From UBA4655 sp964585575 (GTDB taxonomy: Bacteria; Planctomycetota; Planctomycetia; Pirellulales; UBA1268), in assembly GCA_964585575.1 (NCBI GenBank), contig CAZPEM010000001.1:1-64000 (forward strand): DNA of 64,000 bases. Reading direction: 5' to 3'. The stretch's first letter is position 1; each line of letters opens with the position of its first letter. A program made the translations under genes and the position numbers. Under the pieces are notes generated by a model. It saw nothing but the letters and a program-made list of their open reading frames with translations. It did no database searches and was not told where the DNA came from. This document shows positions 53,389 through 61,529 of the stretch, in pieces.

Positions 53389-54075
53389 ATGCGTTTCCCC
53401 GACTCGATCGACCGCCCCGCGTTCGTCCTGGCGGTCGCCGCCGCTTTTTCGGCATTCTGCGGCTGCAGCGCGGCCGACGCCCCCTCCCTCAAGCGGCTCT
53501 CGAAGACCGACGCCGTCTGGCTCGACGAAAACCGCAAGGAACTCGTCCTCCGCGGCACGGTCGTGCTCGATCGAGGCCCGCTGGAGCTTTTCGCCTGCCC
53601 GAAAAGCACGAAGGAACACGAGGCGGTCGTTGCGGTGGACGCGAAGGCGCAGGTCGTCCATGCCGGATTGCTCGCCCTCGGCCTCGAGCCGGGAAAGCCC
53701 GTGTCGTTCGACCCCAAGTACGTCGCGGCAGCGGGCCCGGTCGTGAAGATCCGGATGCGGTGGAAGGGAAAGGACGGAAAGGTCGTGGAGACCCCGGCAC
53801 AAGACTGGATCCGCGATACCCGGACCGGCAAGCCGATGGCCGCGGATTGGGTGTTCGCGGGCAGCTCGTTCTGGAAGGATGAGACGACCGGCGAGGAGTT
53901 CTACCAGGCCGACGGCGGCGACCTCGTCTGCATTTCCAACTTCCCGACGGCGACGCTCGACATCCCGATCGCCAGTTCCCAGTCGAACGAGGCGCTGCTG
54001 TTCGAAGTCATGGATGGGGTCGTCCCGCCGCGGGACACGCCCGTGGAGATGATCCTCTCGAAGGGCGTCAAGTGA
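53389..54075 (+). CDS. YdjY-domain lipoprotein
   Basis: 228 aa from ATG 53389 (GGAGG 9 nt upstream; ATG 53353 is a poorer option). A signal segment ends FCGC, fitting a lipobox. The YdjY-type domain covers the rest: EAVVAVDAKAQVVHAGLLAL, VKIRMRWKGKDGKVVETPAQ, WVFAGSSFWKDE and VCISNFPTATLDIPIAS. Such proteins are frequent in Planctomycetes; function unknown. The last 8 nt overlap convergent hemQ. Confidence 0.78.
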   Translation: MRFPDSIDRPAFVLAVAAAFSAFCGCSAADAPSLKRLSKTDAVWLDENRKELVLRGTVVLDRGPLELFACPKSTKEHEAVVAVDAKAQVVHAGLLALGLEPGKPVSFDPKYVAAAGPVVKIRMRWKGKDGKVVETPAQDWIRDTRTGKPMAADWVFAGSSFWKDETTGEEFYQADGGDLVCISNFPTATLDIPIASSQSNEALLFEVMDGVVPPRDTPVEMILSKGVK

Positions 54076-54982
54076 GCCGTGCGTGGCGGAGGATTTCCTC
54101 CGCCGTCGCGACGTAGCCGACATAGAACGGCCCGAACTCCGCGTAGCGGGCGCTCGCCTCGTCGAACCGCATCGTGTAGACGATCTCCTTGAGGAAATCG
54201 GGCTTTCGTGCCCAGAGCGTGACGCCCCACTCCCAATCATCGAGGCCGACGCTCACCGTGATCAACTGGGTCACCCGACCGCCGAAGCTCATCCCCGTGC
54301 GTCCGTGCTCCGCCATCAACCGACTGCGTTCGGAGAATGGCAGGGTGAACCAGTTTTCCCCGACCTTCCGCTTCTTGTTCATCGGGTAGAAGCAGGCGTT
54401 GGGCCAGGGCGGAAAATCGGGCTCGAGCCTGGCCCGGCGCATGGCTCCCTCCCGCGAGGCGTAGGCCTGCACCTTCGCACGGTAGGAGGCTCCGTCGCGT
54501 TCCTCCCCCTCGGCGACGAGCCGCTCCCCGTACTGCTCGACCGTCGGAACGTATTCACTCACCTCCGTGAGGCTCACGAACGAGTAGGTCGGCACGATGC
54601 ATTGGCCCATCGGCCCGGAAAGCAGCCGCTGGTGCACCGCCTCGACGACCAGCGGCGACGGATCCATGACCATGAGGCCGAAGTCGGCCTTGTGACCCGG
54701 CACGATCCAGGACTGCAGCCGCTTCGGCCCGCCGTCCGCCGACGGCCCCCTATCCACCGACGGATCGACCGCCGCCACGAAGGCGTCGGCAGCCTGCCGC
54801 CGGGCCTCGGCGGACAAGGCGGCCAGCCGGGAGCGGTCGAACGAATAGAAAAAGTGGGTCACGTGCCAGCCGCTGCTCGGCACGCGGGAAACCTCGTCCG
54901 CGCCGGCCCCTTCGGCCCTGGCGTGGGGGCTGGAACCGGCCTGGGTCCGCGGGCTGGAGGGAACGGGAGAAGGTTCGTTCAC
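54068..54982 (-). CDS. hemQ: HemQ coproheme decarboxylase
   Basis: Last step of the coproporphyrin-dependent haem pathway, chlorite-dismutase fold, 304 aa. The catalytic Tyr (Y199) is in CFYPMNKKRKV and the axial haem His (H226) in LMAEHGRTGMSF; the C-terminal LDDWEWGVTLWARK and the C-terminal helices also fit. The N-terminal 40 residues are disordered and Pro/Ser-rich. Start ATG 54982. HemQ in this clade implies use of the coproporphyrin route to haem b. Confidence 0.93.
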   Translation of the reverse strand: MNEPSPVPSSPRTQAGSSPHARAEGAGADEVSRVPSSGWHVTHFFYSFDRSRLAALSAEARRQAADAFVAAVDPSVDRGPSADGGPKRLQSWIVPGHKADFGLMVMDPSPLVVEAVHQRLLSGPMGQCIVPTYSFVSLTEVSEYVPTVEQYGERLVAEGEERDGASYRAKVQAYASREGAMRRARLEPDFPPWPNACFYPMNKKRKVGENWFTLPFSERSRLMAEHGRTGMSFGGRVTQLITVSVGLDDWEWGVTLWARKPDFLKEIVYTMRFDEASARYAEFGPFYVGYVATAEEILRHARLT

Positions 54983-55019
54983 GGCTGGGGCACTCCGGCA
55001 GGTTTCGCGGGAAGCAGAC

Positions 55020-55049
55020 TGTCACGACCGATGCGGGTCACGATATCAT
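55020..55049 (+). promoter_or_regulatory. Candidate promoter of the WXG100-like/FtsK operon
   Basis: TGTCAC (55020-55025), 18 nt, TATCAT (55044-55049), about 108 nt before ATG 55157. The leader then carries AAGGGGG 7-10 nt before the first start codon. No other gene lies between hemQ and this promoter. Confidence 0.38.
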
Positions 55050-55156
55050 GCGGAAGTCGGTCGCACAGGAGCGGCCCCCGAAACCACGAGCAGGGGCGAT
55101 CACGGCAGCGGCCGATCACAGAAAGGGCCGATCTCAAAACAAGGGGGTAGCGGCAC

Positions 55157-55429
55157 ATGGGACAGGCAATCGTCGACCCGGCCGAGCTGCGGCGGTTTGC
55201 AGCCCGGCTGAAGCACTTCAGCGGCGAGGTGATGACGCAGATGCAGGCGGTCCAGCGGCAGCTGGCTGCTCTCGGGGCGACCTGGCGAGACCAGGAGCAT
55301 CAGAAGTTCGCGGAGGCGTTCGAGCAGCAACTGGCCCAGTTCGGCCGCTTCGTTCAGTCGACCGAGGACTACGTCCCGTACCTGCAGCGGAAGGCGGAAC
55401 GCGTCGAGGAATACCAGCAGCAACGCTAG
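55157..55429 (+). CDS. WXG100-like small secretion substrate
   Basis: 90-aa all-helical protein. The helix-turn-helix with a W-R-D turn (ALGATWRDQEHQKFAEAF, W43) and a second helix (EQQLAQFGRFVQSTEDYV) match the WXG100/ESAT-6 pattern; the classical Gly of WxG is Asp. An opening of about 18 residues precedes the first helix. AGGGGG stands 10 nt before ATG 55157. The neighbouring FtsK/SpoIIIE ATPase supports a role as secreted substrate or channel part of a type VII-like system. Confidence 0.75.
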   Translation: MGQAIVDPAELRRFAARLKHFSGEVMTQMQAVQRQLAALGATWRDQEHQKFAEAFEQQLAQFGRFVQSTEDYVPYLQRKAERVEEYQQQR

Positions 55430-55440
55430 CCGGGAACAAC

Positions 55441-56100
55441 ATGTCTGGACAGGCTGACGTCAAATCGATCGACACGCTGGCGTTCGTGAAGGCGGCGCTC
55501 GCCACCTACGCCCACGAGTCGGGGCAGGCCCTCGCGGAGGTCGAGATCGAGGGCCGCCGCGCGGTCGAATGGATCACGGTGGACCGGGCCGAGTTTTGGA
55601 AGGCGGAGGTCCGCCGGTCCGCCGACCTCGTCAACCAGGCGATGAAGGATCTCGAGCACTGCCGCACGTTCAAGAAGGTCGGCGACAACCAGCCGTCGTG
55701 CATCGAGGAGAAGAAGGCGCTCGAGAAGGCGAAGGCCAGGCTCGCGTTCGCCGAGCAGAAACAGGAGGCCGTCCGCCGCTGGACGCCCGTCGTGCAGCAG
55801 CAGTTCCGCGAAACGGGCGTGCGGATGGTGCACTTCAGGGACATCATCGACGTCCAGATCCCGAAGGCGGTCGCACGAATGGAGCGGATGCTCAAGTCGC
55901 TCGACGCCTACAAGAGCGTCAGCGGACCGGCAGCCCGCGACGCGACCAGCGGAGACGCCACCGCGACGAGCGTCGTCCGTCAGGAGCCGTCGGAATCCGG
56001 TGCGGCGACCGGCGTGGCCGACGAATCGTCCGTCGGCACGACATCGACGACAGCAACTCCGGCAAAGCCTGTCGGGCGGGCGACGGAGAGCGGCACATGA
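55441..56100 (+). CDS. Coiled-coil protein of the WXG100/FtsK locus, unknown
   Basis: 219 aa. Residues about 45-165 are strongly helical and charged (EFWKAEVRRSADLVNQAMKD; EEKKALEKAKARLAFAEQKQ), with a single Cys pair (CRTF, SCIEE). After residue 165 comes a low-complexity Ser/Thr/Ala tail. No signal peptide or membrane segment. It starts 11 nt after the WXG100-like gene and its stop overlaps the next start (ATGA), so all four genes should be one operon. It could be a substrate, chaperone or structural part of a secretion machine. Confidence 0.6.
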   Translation: MSGQADVKSIDTLAFVKAALATYAHESGQALAEVEIEGRRAVEWITVDRAEFWKAEVRRSADLVNQAMKDLEHCRTFKKVGDNQPSCIEEKKALEKAKARLAFAEQKQEAVRRWTPVVQQQFRETGVRMVHFRDIIDVQIPKAVARMERMLKSLDAYKSVSGPAARDATSGDATATSVVRQEPSESGAATGVADESSVGTTSTTATPAKPVGRATESGT

Positions 56101-56330
56101 GAGTCGGAGATCTCTCGAGCGGCGCGTCGAAACTGGCGCTCGCGCTGAAGCAGCTCGATCTGAAGTGGGAGTCGGCCAAGGAGACCTGGAACGACGGCAC
56201 GAGCCGGCAGTTCCACAAGGAGCACATCGAACCACTCTCGCCGGACGTGAAGGAGATGCTCGAAGCGCTCGGGAGGCTGGCTGAGGTTCTCGCCCGGGCC
56301 GCCCGCGACGTGAGCGACCATGGATCCTGA
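56097..56330 (+). CDS. Second WXG100-like small protein
   Basis: 77-aa helical protein: first helix KLALALKQLDLKWESAKE, turn at TWNDGTSRQF (W31-N-D), second helix with PLSPDVKEMLEALGRLAEV. The size, the W-containing turn and the position fit the WXG100 family, though the motif is W-N-D. ATG 56097 overlaps the previous stop and the last 11 nt overlap the FtsK-like gene. It may pair with the first small protein as EsxA/EsxB do. Confidence 0.6.
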   Translation: MRVGDLSSGASKLALALKQLDLKWESAKETWNDGTSRQFHKEHIEPLSPDVKEMLEALGRLAEVLARAARDVSDHGS

Positions 56331-59300
56331 CTCCCTGCGGAATCCGTACGACCGCGAACTCCTCCGTGGGCAGATCGAGCGGCTGCGGCGGGAGGCGGGA
56401 ATCCGCGCAGGCCTCGAGGAGGAAATCCTCTCGCAATACTCCGAGGCGATCGCCAGGGCCGAGGCCGACGCGAAGTCCGGCCTGGAGACGACACGGGCGG
56501 AGTTCCAGGCCCGAATCGACGCCGCGAAGCGGGAATACGCGACGCTGACGAAGCGGATCGAAGCACAAACCGAGGCCGATCGTGCCACGCTGGAGGAGAA
56601 GCGGAAAGCCGTCACCGCCGACATCAGGCGGAAGTGCGATCGCGAGGTGCAGCGGCTGAAGGAGGATTTCGCCGGCGACGAGATGCCGTACCGCGAGGTC
56701 CACAAGGACGACCGGAAGAAGCCGCTCCTCATCGCCGCCAAGAGCGAGAAGGAAGTTGCGGCGGCGATGAAGCTGCTCGAGGAAGTCTCGGCGCGGGTGG
56801 CCAAGACCATGGCCGACCGGGGCGTGAAGCCGAACGCCGAAGCGGAAAACACCGAAGCAAGCCAGCCCGAGGCGGCCGCCCAGTCCGAGGTATCGGTCGT
56901 CGAGGGACCGGACTCGCTCAAGCGGCTTCTCGAACTGAGGGACCTCGGCATCCAGATCGCCCGAAATGCCATCGAGATGCCCGAGGCAAGGTCGGCGTTC
57001 TCGTCCGGGCTGAAGGCGGCGGTCGGCCTGCTGCCGACGCTCCTGGGCCTCGGTGCGGCGGCCGCCGCCTTCGTGCTGCTTCCCGGCGACATCACGCTCA
57101 AGGGATCGGCGGCGGCGGCCACCGCCGCGGTGCTGATCGGTGGAGGCGTCGGCGGCGGCAGCCTGTTCGTTCGAAAGAAGCGGACGGCGGTTCGGGTGAA
57201 GACGTCGGAATGCGCCGCCCAGCTCGCCGGCGTCGTGGCGGAGGCCGGGGCCACCGCCGCCGCGGCCGGCCGGTTCATCAAGCAACGCCGCGAGGAGCAG
57301 TCGAGAAGGATCGAGGAGAACTTCAACGCAGGGCTCGAGAGCCGCAAGGAAAAGCACGCCCGGCAGCTCGAGGAACTCGCGGCGAAGCGGGACAAGGCGC
57401 TCGCCGACCTCGAGGCCAAGGCGTCCGCCGCGTTCGAGGGGCTCGCAAGGCGGCTCGCGACCGTCCGCGAGGGGCTCGATTCGAAATACCCTCCGCTGAT
57501 CGCCAAGCTCGACGACGAGTGCGCGGCGAAGGTCGCGGCGATCGAGACCACCCACCGAGACGCGGTCAGGGCGATCGAGGACCGCAAGCATGCCCGCTGG
57601 TCGGCCATGACGGAGGCATGGAGGCAGGTTCGCGAGCAGACGACCGCCGCGTACGATGCCGCCAAGGCGGTCGACGAAGCGTCGTTCCTGCCGTGGTCGG
57701 CTCTCGCCGATGAGTCGAATCCGCTCCCTTCGAACGCCCCTCCCGGCCTGAGGTTCGGTTCGCTCGCCCTGTCGATGCGGAGGATCCCCGGCGGGGTCTC
57801 GCCCCACGCCGAGCTCAACGGGTTCGGACCGGAGGCATGGCCGCAGCCGGCGATCCTCCCCTTCCCGGTCGCCTCGTCTGTGCTCCTGAAGACGACGGCC
57901 GACCAGTCGGAGGCGGCGAGCGGGATGATGCAGGCCCTCATGCTCCGGATCGCGACCGGCATCCCCCCCGGCCAGAGCCGCTTCACGATCCTCGACCCGC
58001 TCGGGCTCGGCAAGCAGTTCGCCGGCTTCATGCACCTGGCCGACCACGACGAACTGCTGGTCACGAGCCGCATCTGGACGGAGCCCTCCCAGATCGAGCA
58101 GCGGCTGGCGGACATCACCGAGCAGATGGAGGTCGTGATCCAGAAGTACCTCCGCAACGAGTACGAATCGATCGGGGCATACAACGCCGACGCCGAGGTG
58201 CCCGAGCCCTACCGGTTCGTCTGCGTCGCCAACTTCCCGGCCAACTTCACGGAGACCAGCGCCCGCAGGCTCGCGAGCATCGCCGCCAGCGGCGCCCGCT
58301 GCGGCGTCTACGTGATCCTCTCGGTCGACATGAAGCAGACGATGCCTCCCAACTTCAGCCTCTCAGACGTGGAGAAGCATGCCACGACCGTCGTGCTGAA
58401 GGACGGCACGTTCACCTGGCAGGATCCGGAGTTCTCCAAGTGGCCGCTCTCGGTCGAGCAGTCGCCGCCTGACGACGTCTTCACGTCGATCATCCAGCGG
58501 GTCGGCCGGGCCGCCAAGGCTGCCAAGCGGGTGGAGGTTCCCTTCGACCGCGTGGCCCCCGTCGAGCAGGACTGGTGGAAGGGAAGCACCGCGAGCGAGG
58601 TGCTCGCGCCGCTCGGTCCCGCGGGTGCGAAGAAGCTGCAGTACCTCAAGCTCGGCAAGGGCACGAGCCAGCACGTGCTCATCGCCGGCAAGACGGGCTC
58701 CGGCAAATCGACGCTCATGCACGCGATGATCACGAGCCTCGCGCTGCAGTACAGCCCCAACGAGATCCAGTTCTATCTCATCGACTTCAAGAAGGGCGTC
58801 GAATTCAAGCTGTACGACCACTACCGGCTGCCGCATGCCCGCGTGATCGCCATCGAGAGCGAGCGGGAGTTCGGGCTCTCGGTGCTCGAGCAGCTCGACC
58901 GGGAGCTCAAGCGTCGCGGCGACCTGTTCCGCGACCTCGCGGTGCAGGACGTGGCCGGCTTCCGCCAGACGGGCCACGCCGACCCGATGCCGCGAATCCT
59001 GCTGGTCATCGACGAGTTCCAGGAGATCTTCGTCGAGGACGACAAGCTCGCCCAGGACGCGGCGCTCATCCTCGACCGGCTCGTGCGACAGGGGCGTGCC
59101 TTCGGCATCCACGTGCTGCTCGGCTCCCAGACGCTCGGCGGCTCCTACAGCCTCCCGCGGGCGACGATGGGCCAGATGGCGGTGCGGATCGCGCTGCAAT
59201 GCAACGAGGCCGATTCGAGCCTGATCCTCTCCGAGGAGAACTCCGCCGCCCGACTCCTGACGCGGCCCGGCGAGGCGATCTACAACGACGCCAACGGCAT

Positions 59301-60525
59301 GGTGGCCGGCAACAACCCCTTCCAGGTCGTCTTCCTCAACGAAGAGCGGCGGGAACGGTATCTGGGGGCGCTGCGGCAGCTCGCCGACCGACGGACCGAC
59401 ATCCCCGCCCTGCCCCGTCTCGTGTTCGACGGCAATCAGGCCGCCGACCCACAGGGCAACAGGCTCTTGTCGGAACTGCTGGATGCAGGCACCGTCCACG
59501 GCCGTGTCCCGAACGTTCCGCTCGCCTGGCTCGGCGACGCGATCGCGATCAAGGACCCGACCGCCGCGCCGTTCCGCCGCCAAGGCGGCGCCAACATGCT
59601 CATCGTCGGCCAGCGGGAGGACCTCGCCACGAGTCTCCTGGCGATGGCGATGGTGAGCCTCGCCGCCGGGCACGACCCACACCCGGGCGGCGCGACGGGC
59701 CGCCCGGGCCGGTTCGTGCTGCTCGAACCGGCGATCGCCGAGGAGAAGCCCGACCTGCTCCTCTCGCGGCTTTCGGGCTTCCTGCCGCACGAGATCGAGG
59801 TCGCCGGCAGGCTCGGCGTGGCCGCGGCCTTCGACCGGCTCGCCGCCGAGGTGAAGCGTCGTATCGACGGGCAGGTGCTCGACGCGGAGAGCGTCTTCGT
59901 GGTGATCCGCGACCTCGGCCGTTTCCGGGAGCTCCGCAAGGCCGACGGCGACTTCGGATTCTCCTTCGGGTCGGAGCAGAAGGCCGGCCCGGCGACGAAC
60001 CTTCTGACCGTGCTGAAGGACGGGCCCACCGTCGGCATCCACGTGCTGCTCTGGTGTGACTCGCTCACGAACCTGCAGCGGACATTCGAGCGGGGAACGC
60101 TCAAGGAATTCGAGCTGCGGGCCATGTTTCAGATGAGCGGCAACGACTCCAGCCAGCTCGTCGACAGTCCCGCCGCGAGCAAGCTCGGCCCCCAGCGGGC
60201 CCTCTTCATCCACGAGGAGACCGGCACGCTCGAGAAGTTCCGGCCCTACGCCTTCCCGACCGAGGATTGGCTCACCGGTGTTTCGGCGAAGCTCCGCGGC
60301 CGCCCCCAGGGCACGCCGGCGGCACGCCCGGAGCCCTCGGCCGAGCCGGTGTCGCCACGAGCGACCGAGCCGACGGCCTCCGGTGCGGAACCGGGGGACG
60401 ACTTCAACTTCGGCGGCGGCTTCGGCGACTTCAACTTCGCGAAATACCTCGACGACCCGCCGGCCGAATCGCCGCCGACGACCGATCCGGATCCGCCGTC
60501 AGGGCCGCCGCCCTCGTCCGCCTGA
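56320..60525 (+). CDS. Giant FtsK/SpoIIIE ATPase of a type VII-like secretion system
   Basis: 1401-aa protein. Residues about 1-220 and 300-470 are coiled coil; two hydrophobic helices (about 231-252 and 258-284) mark a membrane hairpin. Three RecA-like regions follow. The first (about 490-740) has no true P-loop (KTTADQSEAAS, 524). The second is canonical FtsK: Walker A GKTGSGKS at 790-797, Walker B LLVIDEF with D898/E899, and the RAFGIHVLLGSQTLGGSY segment. The third has a degraded loop (GQREDLATS, 1097-1105). The tail from about 1335 is disordered. This matches EccC/EssC layout (one active, two weak ATPase domains). It overlaps the 77-aa gene by 11 nt. Confidence 0.85.
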   Translation: MDPDSLRNPYDRELLRGQIERLRREAGIRAGLEEEILSQYSEAIARAEADAKSGLETTRAEFQARIDAAKREYATLTKRIEAQTEADRATLEEKRKAVTADIRRKCDREVQRLKEDFAGDEMPYREVHKDDRKKPLLIAAKSEKEVAAAMKLLEEVSARVAKTMADRGVKPNAEAENTEASQPEAAAQSEVSVVEGPDSLKRLLELRDLGIQIARNAIEMPEARSAFSSGLKAAVGLLPTLLGLGAAAAAFVLLPGDITLKGSAAAATAAVLIGGGVGGGSLFVRKKRTAVRVKTSECAAQLAGVVAEAGATAAAAGRFIKQRREEQSRRIEENFNAGLESRKEKHARQLEELAAKRDKALADLEAKASAAFEGLARRLATVREGLDSKYPPLIAKLDDECAAKVAAIETTHRDAVRAIEDRKHARWSAMTEAWRQVREQTTAAYDAAKAVDEASFLPWSALADESNPLPSNAPPGLRFGSLALSMRRIPGGVSPHAELNGFGPEAWPQPAILPFPVASSVLLKTTADQSEAASGMMQALMLRIATGIPPGQSRFTILDPLGLGKQFAGFMHLADHDELLVTSRIWTEPSQIEQRLADITEQMEVVIQKYLRNEYESIGAYNADAEVPEPYRFVCVANFPANFTETSARRLASIAASGARCGVYVILSVDMKQTMPPNFSLSDVEKHATTVVLKDGTFTWQDPEFSKWPLSVEQSPPDDVFTSIIQRVGRAAKAAKRVEVPFDRVAPVEQDWWKGSTASEVLAPLGPAGAKKLQYLKLGKGTSQHVLIAGKTGSGKSTLMHAMITSLALQYSPNEIQFYLIDFKKGVEFKLYDHYRLPHARVIAIESEREFGLSVLEQLDRELKRRGDLFRDLAVQDVAGFRQTGHADPMPRILLVIDEFQEIFVEDDKLAQDAALILDRLVRQGRAFGIHVLLGSQTLGGSYSLPRATMGQMAVRIALQCNEADSSLILSEENSAARLLTRPGEAIYNDANGMVAGNNPFQVVFLNEERRERYLGALRQLADRRTDIPALPRLVFDGNQAADPQGNRLLSELLDAGTVHGRVPNVPLAWLGDAIAIKDPTAAPFRRQGGANMLIVGQREDLATSLLAMAMVSLAAGHDPHPGGATGRPGRFVLLEPAIAEEKPDLLLSRLSGFLPHEIEVAGRLGVAAAFDRLAAEVKRRIDGQVLDAESVFVVIRDLGRFRELRKADGDFGFSFGSEQKAGPATNLLTVLKDGPTVGIHVLLWCDSLTNLQRTFERGTLKEFELRAMFQMSGNDSSQLVDSPAASKLGPQRALFIHEETGTLEKFRPYAFPTEDWLTGVSAKLRGRPQGTPAARPEPSAEPVSPRATEPTASGAEPGDDFNFGGGFGDFNFAKYLDDPPAESPPTTDPDPPSGPPPSSA

Positions 60526-60548
60526 CCTGGCATTCCACGAAAAACCCG

Positions 60549-61517
60549 ATGGTCACAGAAAAACCGATGCTACGGCAGTTGCCAGCCAGCCTGTTTCTCT
60601 CGCTGCTCGTCGTCGCCGGGATCGCGAAGGCGGCAGACGACGGTCCGCAGCGCCGGGCCTCGCCGCCGGGAACCATTTCGATCCTCTTCGTCGGCGACAT
60701 CATGCTCGACAACGGCCCGGGGCACGCGGTCTCCAGCGGTCGCGATCCGTTCGCCGCCTGCCGGGAGCTGCTTCTCGACGCCGACTTCACGATCGGAAAC
60801 CTCGAGTGCGTGCTCGGCCAGAAGGGAAAGCAGCAGCTCAAGCCCTATACATTCCGCGCCGCGATCGGCTCGGAACGGTTTCTGAAGCCGTTGTTTTCTG
60901 GGGTGAGCGTCGCCAACAACCACGCTCTCGATTTCGGGCCGGAAGGCCTCGTGGAATCGCTTGCAATCCTCGCCCGCGAGGGCATCCCGCAGGTCGGAGG
61001 CGGCCGTACGCTCGCCGACTGCCGAAAGCCGCTCGTGTGCAGGAAGGACGGCCTCGCCGTCGCGATCCTCGCCGCGAACGAATTCAGGGCCGAAGCGTAC
61101 GCCCCGAGCGAGCAGGCCGCGGGCGTGAACCCGCTCCGCGAGCAGGACCTACTGGCCGACATCCGCGGGGCCGCGGCGTCGGCCGACGCGGTGATCCCGT
61201 TTCTCCACTGGGGACCGGAAAATACGCCCGAGCCGGGCGAGTCGCAGCGACGAACCGCCCGCCGGCTCGTCGAGGCCGGGGCCGCCGCCGTTGTCGGTGC
61301 GCACCCCCACGTGACGCAGACGGTGGACCTCCACCGCGGCGTGCCGATCATCTACAGCCTCGGCAATTTCGTCTTCGACTACTATCCCGTCGATCCGCCG
61401 GTCTGGCACGGCTGGGCGGTGAAGCTCTCGATCACCAAGGGAAAGCCGATCGACGTCGAGACCCGCACGGTCGTGCTCGACAAGGAAGGGCTGCCTTCCC
61501 CGCTCCACGAGGAGTGA
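60549..61517 (+). CDS. CapA-family metallophosphatase-like protein
   Basis: 322 aa. After a signal peptide (LPASLFLSLLVVAGIAKAA) the CapA/PgsA-type calcineurin-like fold appears: ISILFVGDIMLDNGPG, FTIGNLECVLG, SVANNHALDFG, VVGAHPHVTQ and IYSLGNFVFDY, with the metal-site residues D, N, H in place. Members act on capsule or poly-gamma-glutamate, but a phosphatase on another exported substrate is possible. ATG 60549 or 60567 can start it. It is the next gene after the ATPase but the 23-nt gap does not prove co-transcription. Confidence 0.78.
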   Translation: MVTEKPMLRQLPASLFLSLLVVAGIAKAADDGPQRRASPPGTISILFVGDIMLDNGPGHAVSSGRDPFAACRELLLDADFTIGNLECVLGQKGKQQLKPYTFRAAIGSERFLKPLFSGVSVANNHALDFGPEGLVESLAILAREGIPQVGGGRTLADCRKPLVCRKDGLAVAILAANEFRAEAYAPSEQAAGVNPLREQDLLADIRGAAASADAVIPFLHWGPENTPEPGESQRRTARRLVEAGAAAVVGAHPHVTQTVDLHRGVPIIYSLGNFVFDYYPVDPPVWHGWAVKLSITKGKPIDVETRTVVLDKEGLPSPLHEE

Positions 61518-61529
61518 ACCCGTCGGCGA

